Assembly (NCBI RefSeq): GCF_019669905.1
Contig: NZ_AP019777.1
Coordinates: 1,612,001-1,676,000, forward strand
Length of the DNA stretch: 64,000 bases
Origin: Methylomonas koyamae
GTDB lineage: Bacteria > Pseudomonadota > Gammaproteobacteria > Methylococcales > Methylomonadaceae
Direction of reading: 5' to 3'
The position numbers and the translations under genes are program-made. Shown here piece after piece: positions 47,842-57,150 of this stretch (position 1 is its first letter; every line of letters starts with the position of its first letter). The notes under the pieces are model-generated. The model searched no databases. It was not told where the DNA came from and saw only the letters and a program-made list of their open reading frames with translations.

Positions 47842-50800
47842 CTAGTTGAATGCAATTGTAATTTGGCTATACAAATACCTCCCGGGTTGAAAGGTCGGCA
47901 TAATTGGATTGTTGACCCCATTTTGAAAGTAAAATTCCTGATAATTGAATTTTTCGTCGAATAGGTTTTTTACCCCTATCGATACGATGCCCCAGCGTTT
48001 TGGTAAACGATAGCCGAATTGTGCATCAATCGTCCAGAAGTCGTCCGTACCTTCTCGTATTGTAGATTGGAAACCCTTTATCGCTAAGCCGGTTTGTTTA
48101 TCGATGGTTTGATGAACGTTGGTTGCGGTGATTTTTGTGAAAATACCATTCGGTGCAAAATAATTAATACTCAACGGCATTCTCAGGGTCTTGATCGATC
48201 CGGGTGTCAGATCTGTGGTGTCGAACAGCTCGCGGTTTACAGTTTCGTAATTGATATCGAAATTGATGGAAAACTGGTCGTTTAGAGCCCAATAAATGTA
48301 ACCGTGATCGCGGTGCTCGCGTTGCCGTTTTTTGATCAATTCTCCGGTTGGAACTTGCAGGTTACGCCACGAGACCTCTGCGCCAATAAACAAGTTTTTA
48401 GTCAGTTGATGGTCAATGCCGACTCCGTATCTCTCAGACATTGAGCCCGTGATATCGTCGAAAAATTGGTTAAAGCCCGCTATCTGAGTGGGCTCGATGG
48501 TTTGATCGGATATTAGGGGCCGTTTTACATTGGTGAAGTAGGCCGCGCGTAAGGCACTTTGCTCCGCATAATTCCACTTCAAGCCGACTTTCGGGTTTAT
48601 TTTGTTGACGGTGCCGAGGGAGCGGCTATCCATCGAATCAAAGCTGACGCCTAGTGTTGTAGGTAAATATTTCAACCAATTAATATTGGAATAGATATAA
48701 GAGTTGATAAAATTTCCACCTCGGTCTGAGTTTGAGGTATCGCAGATGCAAGGCAATTCGAAGCCGAAAATTGAAGCCTTATTAACTTCATCGATATTCA
48801 GATTTTCATCTTGACCGAGATAGCTAAGTCCCAAGACATAATTTGAATATTTTGTTCGTTTTAGGTACTGAGATTCGAGGTGGAAAGCTTCCGTAGTTAC
48901 TCGATTTGTTCGGCTCTTATCCTGCAAAAAACCGAATTCATCGGTAAAAATGTGACGCGAATTCTGATTGATTTCCCTTTTTAAATGGCTCAATGATGTC
49001 AAGAAATCGCTATCTGCATCGATTTCGTAATGCAGTCCAGCTCTAGCGCTAGTTGTGCGATTAGTTTGTCGCAAAGCCTCATCGACATCGGCTGCAAAAA
49101 ATTGTGAGGATATATCGCCCGATTCGGTCTTGTTGTCACGGAATTCGAATTGAATGTTGGTCGAGGGTGTTAAAGCAAATTGGGCGAAAGCGGTGTAAAG
49201 GTTGGTTTCGATATCGTTGTTTTCCCGGAAACCGTCGGTTGAATAGTGAAACTGGCCGAGGCTGTAAGAAAACCGGTCCCAAATGCCGGAATGTATCGCT
49301 TCGTTGCCCCAGGTATTGTTCCCACCTGCAATTGCCGAGAGCTGCAAGGCCAAGCGGTTACGAGTGTATAGCGGGTTAAACTCGTTAAACGATTGTGTCG
49401 TTGGTCCCAAGCCTTCGAGTACCAAAGGGTTACTGGTTAACAAACCGGGTTGGATAGGCGTCATGTTGGCCGGTTGCAATAATTGAGATTGCAGCAACTC
49501 GCTGACACGGGTGATTTCATGGCGCGGTACTGCAGCGTAGTTATCGGCCAGCAGACGATGTGCCGAGAAGTTGCTCGGGTCTTCGCTTACAGAGCGCCAT
49601 CCTTGAACCAAGCCCATCCACTGAAAACCCAGATCGTTGTATATGCGGCCCAAGCTAGCACTTTTAGCGGCTAGATCTTGGTCCAGCAACAGTTTCGAGC
49701 GGTATACGGCTCGGTTATCGTTCAATTGCATGGCGTCTTGCATATCCGCCAACGCCTCGACCGGCCGGTTGGTGGTTTGTTTGCGGATGGCGTCGTAGAA
49801 ATACGGGGTCGGATCGTTCGGGTCTCGTTCCTTGGCCAGTTCGAGTTGGTCGGCAGCCAGCCGGTCGCGGCGTTCCTCGTAATAGGCTTTGCCTAAGTAG
49901 CTGCGGATCAACGAGTTTTCCGGGTCCAGCACCGCGGCGATTTCCAATTCCCGCCGGCCCTGTTCCAGGTCGCCGCCGCGGATTTTCGCCAGCCCCAGGC
50001 CCAGCCGCGCTAGCGGCGAGCTGGAATCCAGACGGATTGCGGTTTCGAAACTGCGGCGGGCTCGGTCGATTTCGGTATCGAACAGTTGCGAGAAACCGGC
50101 TACGGTCTGCGTGCGTTCCAGGTTCGGATCGAGTTGAAATGCCTTGGCGGCGGCATCGCGGCTTTCGTTGCGCCGGCCCAGCGCCAGTCTCAATTCGGCC
50201 AGCCGCGCCCATACCAGCGCGTCCTGCGGCGCCAACGCGGCGGCTCGTTCCGCCGATGCCAGAGCTTGTTCCAAATCGAACTGGCCTTGTTGGACGTAGG
50301 ACAGGGCCGAATGGGCTGCGGCCGAACGGTTATCGGCGGCAACGGCTTGCTTGGCTAGCGCATCGGCTTCGGCTTTGCGGTTTTGGCTCAGCGCCAGAAT
50401 CGATTGCAAGGCCAAGGCGTCGGCATCGCCCGGGTTGGCGGCCAGCAGCGCCTGGATATCCTGTAGCGCGGTTTCGGTTTGGCCTACGCTAAGGCGCATT
50501 GCGCCGCGGATTTTAAGATACTGCAGGGATTGCCGCTCCGGCGGCAGGGCGGCCAAGGCGGTCAACGCCAGATCGGTGCGGCCGCGGCGGAATTCCGCAA
50601 TAGCCGCACGCAAGTCGGGATCGGCGGCTTGGGCCGGTTCCGGATAATTCAGCAAGGGCGGGTAGTACAAGGCCCAACTCACCGCGTCGCGCGGCTTGAT
50701 GTCGATTTGCGCCCGCGGAGCTTGGCCGAGCAGGGTCTGTCCCGATTCGCCGGGCTGCAGGCGCAGTTCGCCGTAGGCATTGAAAAAACGCACGCCGCCT

Positions 50801-51258
50801 TCGTAGACCCACAACGAGGCGCTGGCGGCATCGGCTTGCAGCGCAAATTCGGTACCTTCCGGACCGGCGTTCGCCACCGGCGTCGTAATCTGCAATTGCT
50901 TTGGCGTGCGGCTGATGAAGTGGACGAAGCCTTTGACCAGATCCAGCAGCGTCGGGTCTTGCTGGCCGATTTTATTCAGCGACAACACGGAGCCGCCGCT
51001 CAGGCGCAAGGTAATGCCGCTAGGCAACAATAACGTGGCGCGGCTGTCCGCTTCGACCCGGATGCGGCTGCCCTCGCAAAGCGCTTGGCTCAATTGCGCC
51101 ACATGCCAGCGGCCGTGGCCGTCGGGGTCGAAATACAGGCTGCCTTGCAGCGAGACTAAAGTGGCCGATGCCGTTTGGCTGCATGCCGCTGCTGCGTCCG
51201 TCTCCGCTGAACACAGTTGCGAAAATAAAAACATGAGCCAAATCACAAGACAACGCAT
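47842..51258 (-). CDS. FecR-TPR-outer-membrane beta-barrel fusion protein
   Basis: This is an unusual 1138-residue secreted protein. MRCLVIWLMFLFSQLCSA is the signal peptide, with GGAG 7 bp upstream of the ATG. Residues 30-190 are a FecR-type domain (TLLLPSGITLRLSGGSVLSL and TTPVANAGPEGTEFAL). Residues 210-510 hold about eight TPR repeats. From about 610 the sequence is a TonB-receptor-like beta-barrel with long loops, ending LYSQITIAFN; GIVSIGVKNLFDEKF is the typical near-C-terminal receptor motif. No plug domain is recognisable. The 3' part is less GC-rich than the 5' part. It is encoded between a Crp-family gene and a CHASE2 cyclase. Confidence 0.82.
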   Translation of the reverse strand: MRCLVIWLMFLFSQLCSAETDAAAACSQTASATLVSLQGSLYFDPDGHGRWHVAQLSQALCEGSRIRVEADSRATLLLPSGITLRLSGGSVLSLNKIGQQDPTLLDLVKGFVHFISRTPKQLQITTPVANAGPEGTEFALQADAASASLWVYEGGVRFFNAYGELRLQPGESGQTLLGQAPRAQIDIKPRDAVSWALYYPPLLNYPEPAQAADPDLRAAIAEFRRGRTDLALTALAALPPERQSLQYLKIRGAMRLSVGQTETALQDIQALLAANPGDADALALQSILALSQNRKAEADALAKQAVAADNRSAAAHSALSYVQQGQFDLEQALASAERAAALAPQDALVWARLAELRLALGRRNESRDAAAKAFQLDPNLERTQTVAGFSQLFDTEIDRARRSFETAIRLDSSSPLARLGLGLAKIRGGDLEQGRRELEIAAVLDPENSLIRSYLGKAYYEERRDRLAADQLELAKERDPNDPTPYFYDAIRKQTTNRPVEALADMQDAMQLNDNRAVYRSKLLLDQDLAAKSASLGRIYNDLGFQWMGLVQGWRSVSEDPSNFSAHRLLADNYAAVPRHEITRVSELLQSQLLQPANMTPIQPGLLTSNPLVLEGLGPTTQSFNEFNPLYTRNRLALQLSAIAGGNNTWGNEAIHSGIWDRFSYSLGQFHYSTDGFRENNDIETNLYTAFAQFALTPSTNIQFEFRDNKTESGDISSQFFAADVDEALRQTNRTTSARAGLHYEIDADSDFLTSLSHLKREINQNSRHIFTDEFGFLQDKSRTNRVTTEAFHLESQYLKRTKYSNYVLGLSYLGQDENLNIDEVNKASIFGFELPCICDTSNSDRGGNFINSYIYSNINWLKYLPTTLGVSFDSMDSRSLGTVNKINPKVGLKWNYAEQSALRAAYFTNVKRPLISDQTIEPTQIAGFNQFFDDITGSMSERYGVGIDHQLTKNLFIGAEVSWRNLQVPTGELIKKRQREHRDHGYIYWALNDQFSINFDINYETVNRELFDTTDLTPGSIKTLRMPLSINYFAPNGIFTKITATNVHQTIDKQTGLAIKGFQSTIREGTDDFWTIDAQFGYRLPKRWGIVSIGVKNLFDEKFNYQEFYFQNGVNNPIMPTFQPGRYLYSQITIAFN

Positions 51259-51404
51259 TACTTCTCCAGGGTGGCGTTTTCTTTGCAATATAGTCGAAGT
51301 GGTCACATTAGCAAGGTAATAATTAACTTGCGAGGACTATGGTTGTTTGCTTTTGGCGCGGTTTTTGGCCGCACATCGGCGCGTCGGATCGGCGGCTCGG
51401 TCGC

Positions 51405-52070
51405 TTACCAGGATGCCGGTGGAGTGTGCAGAATGCGCAGGGTTTTGTCGTCGACGCTGACGTAGCCGCCCTTGGTCAATTCCTTCATTACCTTGTTGAT
51501 CATCTCCCGCGACGAACCGACCATGGTCGCCAGTTCCTGCTGGGTTGGCCGGTTGTGGATTACGTAGATGTCGCCTTCTTTGTCGGCCATGTCTTGCAGA
51601 ATTTTGATGGTGCGTTCGTAGACGTTGGATAGCGCCATCTGTTTGACTTTCTCGGTCAAGGCGCGGACTTTTTCCGCCAACACGCCCAATAGCTCGATGG
51701 CGGCATCCGGGTATTGTTTCAGCCAGTGGATGAAGTCGGCCTTGCCAATCACGCCGCAAACCGTCTTGTCCATGGCTTCGACGCCGGCGGAACGCGGTTC
51801 GTTGCTGAGCAGGGCCAATTCGCCGAAGTAGGAGCCGGCTTCCTGGATCAACAAGGTCACCTCTTTGTCCTTGTCGTTACTGCTGAATACGCGGACTTTG
51901 CCGGCCAGCACGATGTACATCGAACTGGTATCGTCGCCCTCGGAAATAATCAGGGCTTTTTTGGCAAATTTAACGACCTTGGCGCGCGAGGCCAACGCGG
52001 CGAGCGCTTCGTCCGGCATGCCGGCCAGAAACGGGATTTTACTGAGACAGGCGAGAACTTCCGATTGCAT
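51405..52070 (-). CDS. Crp/Fnr-family transcriptional regulator, cAMP-type
   Basis: This 221-residue regulator has an N-terminal cyclic-nucleotide domain with the phosphate cassette YFGELALLSNEPRSAGV (Glu84, Arg93 and Ser94), which matches the cAMP-binding residues of E. coli CRP. The C-terminal winged helix reads RPTQQELATMVGSSREMINKVMKEL; Arg188 and Glu189 match CRP Arg180/Glu181 that read TGTGA, and Lys193 replaces Arg185. So I predict binding of cAMP and of CRP-like sites. It stands 146 bp upstream of the FecR-barrel gene on the same strand, with a perfect CRP-like box in its own upstream region. Confidence 0.88.
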   Translation of the reverse strand: MQSEVLACLSKIPFLAGMPDEALAALASRAKVVKFAKKALIISEGDDTSSMYIVLAGKVRVFSSNDKDKEVTLLIQEAGSYFGELALLSNEPRSAGVEAMDKTVCGVIGKADFIHWLKQYPDAAIELLGVLAEKVRALTEKVKQMALSNVYERTIKILQDMADKEGDIYVIHNRPTQQELATMVGSSREMINKVMKELTKGGYVSVDDKTLRILHTPPASW

Positions 52071-52333
52071 GGTTGATGAACGCTATTTTCTAATTATTGC
52101 CGGCGGCGCCATAGCGGTTGGTTTGCAGCCAAACGGCTTGGCCTGCGCATCGGCTGGCGGGTTACCTGGTGCCGGCGGGTTTGCCGACGGCCGCCCGGAA
52201 ATCCGCCGCCCTACAACATCGGGCCGGTTCGGGCGCTCGTCGCCTGAGCGGCTTTCCAGTGCGGTGTTACCGCAAATCCGTTCTGTTCAACCGGATCGCC
52301 GGTAACTCAAACCGGAGCCAATGCGCGTACTGC

Positions 52334-52349
52334 TGTGAAGTATTTCACA
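52334..52349. promoter_or_regulatory. Perfect CRP-like box TGTGA-N6-TCACA
   Basis: TGTGA at 52334-52338, six bases (AGTATT), then TCACA at 52345-52349 give an exact match to the CRP consensus half-sites. It is 264 bp upstream of the Crp-family start. Placed against the TAAAAT at 52394, the box would be near -64 of a rightward transcript; leftward it could act on the crp-like gene from a distance. Confidence 0.7.
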
Positions 52350-52438
52350 TATCCCCAGCGAATCAAGTCGCCGTCGGCATTTTTTTATACCTTTAAAATA
52401 GCGGCAGAGCCGCCGTTTGTCGGGAAAAACGCGGTTGG

Positions 52439-52462
52439 CGGCCGGGAGACTGAGTCCGGCCG
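52439..52462 (-). terminator. Stem-loop after the RND operon
   Basis: CGGCCGG (52439-52445) pairs with CCGGCCG (52456-52462) around a 10-base loop, about 70 bp after the outer-membrane factor stop. Read leftward, five T follow about 10 bases later. A second small hairpin lies at 52401-52413. Confidence 0.45.
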
Positions 52463-52529
52463 TACATGCGATTCTGCAATTGAAAGTGGGATAGAAGAGA
52501 GAAGTGTCCTTAAATCGGCCGCAACTGCG

Positions 52530-53966
52530 CTATAGCCAGCCGCCGCCCAGCGCTTTGTAAAGCGCGACCATCGCGCTGATTTGTTTTTGCTTGGTTTCGA
52601 TCAGTTCTTTCTTGGCTTCCAACGCGTCGCGTTGGGTCAACAACACCTCCAAATAGTCCGCTCGCGCCGAGATAAACAACTGGTTGGCAACTTCGATCGA
52701 TTTCACCAGCGCATCCACCTGCTGCCGTTTTAGCTGGTAGTTTTTGTCCAGGTTATCGATGTTGGACATTTGATTGGCGACTTCGGCGTAAGCGTTGATG
52801 ATGCTTTGCTCGTATTCGTAGGCCGCCTGTACTTGCTTGGCGTTGGCGTTTTTGTATTCGGCGGTGATCGCGTTTTTGTTGACCAGCGGCGCCGCCAGTT
52901 CACCGGCCACCATCGCCGCCAACGATTCCGGCGTGTTGATCAGGTATTTCAACGCAAACGCCTGAAAGCCGAGGCCGGCCTTGATGCCGAACGACGGGTA
53001 GAAATTGGCCCTGGCGACGTCGATGTTCAGATCGGCGGCCTTTAATTCCAGTTCGGCCTTGCGAATGTCGGGCCGATTTTGCAATAACTCCGACGGCACG
53101 CCGGCGCTCAAGACCTTGGGCTTGATGTCCATGAAACCGGCCGATGCGCGCGCTATCGGTTGCGGCGTTCTGCCGAGCAGCGTATTGATCCGATTCTCGA
53201 CCACGGTAATCTGCTGCTCGATTTCGTATTGCCGGGCCTGGTTTTTTGCGACCTCGGCTTCGTAACGCTTGACTGCCAGTGCCGTGGTTCTGGCGAAGGT
53301 TTGCAACTGCCTGACCACCTGCAAGCCGTTTTGCTGTAGCGCGATGTTTTGCCGCAAGTTTTCCAGCTGGTTGTCCAAGGCGATCAATTCGTAATAGGCA
53401 TGCGCGACCTCTGCGACCAGATTGGTCAACAGAAAATTACGGCCTTCGCCGGATGCCATGTATTCGTAGACGGCCACTTGAGTCGCGTTCCTGAGCTTTT
53501 TCCAAATGTCGATTTCCCAAGTCGAGAACAAGCCGAACTGGTAATCGCCGAGAAAGGCCGGAAACGGTTGGCCCTTGGCGATATTCAGATTGTCCTCGAC
53601 CGCGCCGTTGCGGGTGTATTGCGCCGTCTTCTCGCCGCCGGCCGCGGCGCCGAGTTTGACGAAGGGCAGGTATTCCCCCTTGCGCGCCTGGATTTCATTT
53701 TCGGCGATGCTGATCCGTTGCGCCATGATGTTGATTTCCTTGTTATTGGCGACGGCGGTATCGATCAAGCTGCGCAGTTGCGGATCGTCGAAGAAGTCCT
53801 GCCATTTCACGTTCGCGGAACTGGTCTGCTCGTTTACGCCGGGCTTGAATTGCTCGGGCAACTGCGTATCCGCGGTTTTTTTGGTCATATCCGGAATACC
53901 GCAGGCTTGCAACATAGCCATCGCCAAAGCCGTTACCAGCAAAACATGGGTTTTATTCGTCAGCAT
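52530..53966 (-). CDS. RND efflux outer-membrane lipoprotein (NodT/OprM family)
   Basis: This 478-residue TolC-like channel subunit has a signal peptide with lipobox MLQAC (Cys22). Two outer-membrane efflux repeats are seen, with long coiled helices and strands such as NIAKGQPFPAFLGDYQFGLFSTWEIDIWKKLRNAT and LNIDVARANFYPSFGIKAGLGFQAF. It overlaps the RND pump gene by 14 bp and is the last gene of the three-gene efflux operon. Substrate unknown. Confidence 0.9.
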   Translation of the reverse strand: MLTNKTHVLLVTALAMAMLQACGIPDMTKKTADTQLPEQFKPGVNEQTSSANVKWQDFFDDPQLRSLIDTAVANNKEINIMAQRISIAENEIQARKGEYLPFVKLGAAAGGEKTAQYTRNGAVEDNLNIAKGQPFPAFLGDYQFGLFSTWEIDIWKKLRNATQVAVYEYMASGEGRNFLLTNLVAEVAHAYYELIALDNQLENLRQNIALQQNGLQVVRQLQTFARTTALAVKRYEAEVAKNQARQYEIEQQITVVENRINTLLGRTPQPIARASAGFMDIKPKVLSAGVPSELLQNRPDIRKAELELKAADLNIDVARANFYPSFGIKAGLGFQAFALKYLINTPESLAAMVAGELAAPLVNKNAITAEYKNANAKQVQAAYEYEQSIINAYAEVANQMSNIDNLDKNYQLKRQQVDALVKSIEVANQLFISARADYLEVLLTQRDALEAKKELIETKQKQISAMVALYKALGGGWL

Positions 53967-56900
53967 CTTGGGTACCGTAATGATAGGTTTCGGTGAATGG
54001 ATTGACGTCTTCGTCCTTGATCATGCGTTTGCCTTCGATCAGTTTGGCGAAGATGTAATACAGGCCTGGAATTAGCACGACGCCGAACACGGTGCCGAAC
54101 AGCATGCCGCCCAACGCGGAGGTGCCGATGGTACGGTTGCCGACCGCCCCGGCGCCGGTAGCGAAAGCCAGCGGCACCAGGCCGGCGATGAAGGCGAACG
54201 AGGTCATCAGAATCGGCCGGAACCGGGCCTTGGCGGCTTCGATGGCCGCTTCTCGCACCGACATGCCTTGCTCCTGTTTTTGTACCGCGTATTCGACGAT
54301 CAACACCGCGTTCTTACCGAGCAAGCCGACCAACATCACCAAACCGACTTGGGAATAGACGTCGTTGGCCAAGCCCATGGTCTTTAGCAGTAAAAACGAG
54401 CCGAAGATGCCGGCCGGCAACGAACAGATCACCACCAGTGGCAAGACAAAGCTTTCGTACTGCGCCGCCAACACCAGGTACACAAACACCAGGACCACGG
54501 CGAAAATCACCAGCGCTTCGTTTCCGCGCGCCGCTTCGTCGAAGGACAAGCCTTCCCAGGCCACATCGAATCCCTGCGGTAAAGTCGTCTTGGCCACTTC
54601 CTTGATGGCGTTGATGGCATCGCCGCTGGTGTAACCGGGCGCCGGTTCGGCGCGGATCGCCGCCGAGTTGTACAGGTTGTAGCGGGTCAGCTCGTTCGGA
54701 CCTTGCTGCGGTTGCACGGTCATAAAAGCCGAGTAGGGCACCATTTCGCCGGCGTCGTTTTTGACGTAGTAATTCAATACGTCGGTCGGGAAGCGGCGAA
54801 ACTCCGGCAAGGCTTGCACGTAGACTTTGAAAAAGTTATTGAAGCGGATGAAGCCTTGTTCGTAGGTACTGCCGATCATGATGTCCAGGTTTTCCATGGC
54901 CTTGTCGATATTCACGCCTTTTTGCATCGCCAATTTGTTGTCTATTTTCAACTCGTATTGCGGGTAGTTGGCAGCGTAAAAGGTGAACAAGCCGGTCAAT
55001 TCCGGGCGTTTACGCAAGGCGGCCATGAACTCCTGATTCAGTTTGTCGAACTGGAAATAATCGGTGCCGGTGGTCTTATCCAATAGCCTGAACGCCAGAC
55101 CGGAGGCGGCGCCGTAGCCAGGCACGGCCGGCGGTTGGAAGAATTCGATCACCGCACCGAAATCGTGGGTTTTTTCCTCTAATTGGCGAATCACGTCCTC
55201 CACCGAGACCTTGCGCTGGGTCCAATCCTTTAGATTGATGATGCAGGTGCCGGCGTTGGAGCCGCGGCCCTCAGTCAATACCTCGTAGCCGGCCAACGAC
55301 GACACCGACTGCACGCCGTCGATTTTTTCGGCGACTTCTTCCAGTTGCCGCGCCACTTTATTGGTGACTTCGATAGTCGAACCGGGCGGAGTTTGGATAA
55401 TCGCGTAGATCATGCCTTGGTCTTCGCCAGGGATGAATCCGGCCGGCAAGGTTTTATCGACGGTGAAGATCCCGAAACTGAATGCCGCCAACACTGCAAC
55501 CGTAACGATGCGGCGAGTTACCACGACATCCAGTAACTTGACGTAGCGCCCGGTCACTTTTTCGAACAAGTAGTTGAAACCGTCGATAAACAATGCAATC
55601 GGCGTTCTACGTTTCGGTTGGCCGTGAGTGTTTTTCAAGATCATCGCGCACAACACCGGCGCCAACGACAAGGCGACGACGGCGGAGATAATGATGGACG
55701 AGGCCATCGCAATCGAAAACTGCCGGTAAAACACCCCGACCGGGCCGTTCATAAAGGCGATAGGTACGAATACCGACACCATGACCAACGTGATAGCGAC
55801 GATGGCTCCGCCGATTTCGCCCAATACTTGCCGGGAGGCGGCATAGGGGCTGAGATGTTCGGCTTCCATTTTGGCGTGTACCGCCTCGACCACGACGATG
55901 GCATCGTCAACGACGACGCCAATCGCCAACACCAACGCGAATAGCGTGATCAAGTTGATCGACAAACCGAAGGCCGACATCACCGCGAACGAGCCGATCA
56001 GCGACACCGGCACCGCCAGAATCGGAATCAAGGTCGAGCGCCAATCGCCGAGGAACAGGAACACGACCAGGGTGACCAGCACGAAGGCTTCGCCCAAGGT
56101 GTGCAACACTTTGTGAATCGAGGCTTCGACGAAACGCGAGACGTCGTAGTTGATCTCGTAATCCATGCCTTCCGGGAAGGACTTTTTTAATTCCTCCAAC
56201 TTGGCTTTGACGTCTTCGATGACTTTGGTGGCATTGGTGCCGTAGTTTTGCTTGAGGACGATGGACGCGGACGGGAAGGAGTCCTTGTCCGAATAAATGT
56301 TGTAAAACTCGCTGTCCAGATCGACCTTGGCGATGTCCTTCAAGCGCAGGATTTCGCCTTCCGAGTTGGCGCGGATGATGATGTCGGCGTATTGCTCCGG
56401 CGTGTTGTACCAGCCCTGGTAAATCAACACATATTCCTTGGATTGCGCCGCCATGCCGGTGCTTTGGCCGATGCGGCCGGGGCGGCCGATGATGCTTTGC
56501 TTGGCGATGGCGTCCATCACTTCTTCGGTCGAGACGCTATAGGCGCGCATCCGGTCCGGGTTCAACCAAATCCGCATCGCATACTGGCGGGCGCCGAGGA
56601 TTTGCGCCTGGGCGATACCGTAGATGCGCTGGATTTCCGGTATCACGTTGACGTAGGCGTAATTGAACAAGAATTTCTGGTCGGCGTTTTTATCCTTGCT
56701 GTACAGGTTGACGTACATCAGCATGCTGGGCTGGACGAAGTTGACCACCACGCCTTCCAGTCGTACCAGATTCGGCAGCCGGCTCATCACCTGATCGACC
56801 CGGGTCTTGACGTTGACCATCGCGATATTCGGATCGACGCCGAGTTCGAACAAGACCTGGATCGTCGCTTCGCCGGCGCTGGTGGCGTCGGAGACGATGT

Positions 56901-57129
56901 ATTTCATGCCCGGCACGCCGTTGATGGCCCGTTCGATGGTAATCAGCGACGATTTGACCAACACGTCGGCGCTGGAGCCAGGGAAGGACAAGGAAATGGT
57001 GACGCGCGGCGGGGCGATATCGGGAAACTGAGAAACTGGCAACGTGCGGATTGCCAAAAAGCCCATGAACAGGAAACTGAGCGACAACACGATCGCCATG
57101 ACCGGTCTTTTGATAAAGATGCTAAACAT
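53953..57129 (-). CDS. RND multidrug efflux permease (HAE-1 family)
   Basis: This 1058-residue inner-membrane pump of the AcrB class shows FIKRPVMAIVLSLSFLFMGFLAI at the N-terminus, the proton-relay helix with two Asp in LALVLAIGVVVDDAIVVVEAV, and LFFP-like and PLALATGAGAVGNRTIGT-type stretches near the end. It has twelve helices and two large periplasmic loops. Preceded by its adaptor gene by 21 bp and overlapping the outer channel gene, it forms a complete tripartite exporter. No local regulator gene is seen, though palindromes lie upstream of the operon. Confidence 0.94.
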   Translation of the reverse strand: MFSIFIKRPVMAIVLSLSFLFMGFLAIRTLPVSQFPDIAPPRVTISLSFPGSSADVLVKSSLITIERAINGVPGMKYIVSDATSAGEATIQVLFELGVDPNIAMVNVKTRVDQVMSRLPNLVRLEGVVVNFVQPSMLMYVNLYSKDKNADQKFLFNYAYVNVIPEIQRIYGIAQAQILGARQYAMRIWLNPDRMRAYSVSTEEVMDAIAKQSIIGRPGRIGQSTGMAAQSKEYVLIYQGWYNTPEQYADIIIRANSEGEILRLKDIAKVDLDSEFYNIYSDKDSFPSASIVLKQNYGTNATKVIEDVKAKLEELKKSFPEGMDYEINYDVSRFVEASIHKVLHTLGEAFVLVTLVVFLFLGDWRSTLIPILAVPVSLIGSFAVMSAFGLSINLITLFALVLAIGVVVDDAIVVVEAVHAKMEAEHLSPYAASRQVLGEIGGAIVAITLVMVSVFVPIAFMNGPVGVFYRQFSIAMASSIIISAVVALSLAPVLCAMILKNTHGQPKRRTPIALFIDGFNYLFEKVTGRYVKLLDVVVTRRIVTVAVLAAFSFGIFTVDKTLPAGFIPGEDQGMIYAIIQTPPGSTIEVTNKVARQLEEVAEKIDGVQSVSSLAGYEVLTEGRGSNAGTCIINLKDWTQRKVSVEDVIRQLEEKTHDFGAVIEFFQPPAVPGYGAASGLAFRLLDKTTGTDYFQFDKLNQEFMAALRKRPELTGLFTFYAANYPQYELKIDNKLAMQKGVNIDKAMENLDIMIGSTYEQGFIRFNNFFKVYVQALPEFRRFPTDVLNYYVKNDAGEMVPYSAFMTVQPQQGPNELTRYNLYNSAAIRAEPAPGYTSGDAINAIKEVAKTTLPQGFDVAWEGLSFDEAARGNEALVIFAVVLVFVYLVLAAQYESFVLPLVVICSLPAGIFGSFLLLKTMGLANDVYSQVGLVMLVGLLGKNAVLIVEYAVQKQEQGMSVREAAIEAAKARFRPILMTSFAFIAGLVPLAFATGAGAVGNRTIGTSALGGMLFGTVFGVVLIPGLYYIFAKLIEGKRMIKDEDVNPFTETYHYGTQDADE

Positions 57130-57150
57130 AATAAGTCCCTGGCTGAAGCG

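Larger units (their letters stand above)
52071..52529. other. Intergenic region upstream of the Crp-family gene, 459 bp
   Basis: No supported gene. It contains the CRP-like box at 52334-52349, a possible rightward -10 (TAAAAT, 52394-52399) and two stem-loops (52401-52413 and 52439-52462) that may end the leftward RND operon. Confidence 0.55.

Noticed and set aside
51292..51307. Second CRP-like box before the FecR-barrel gene
   Set aside because: Only one half (TGTGA read leftward, 51307-51303) is good; the other half reads CGACT and matches poorly.
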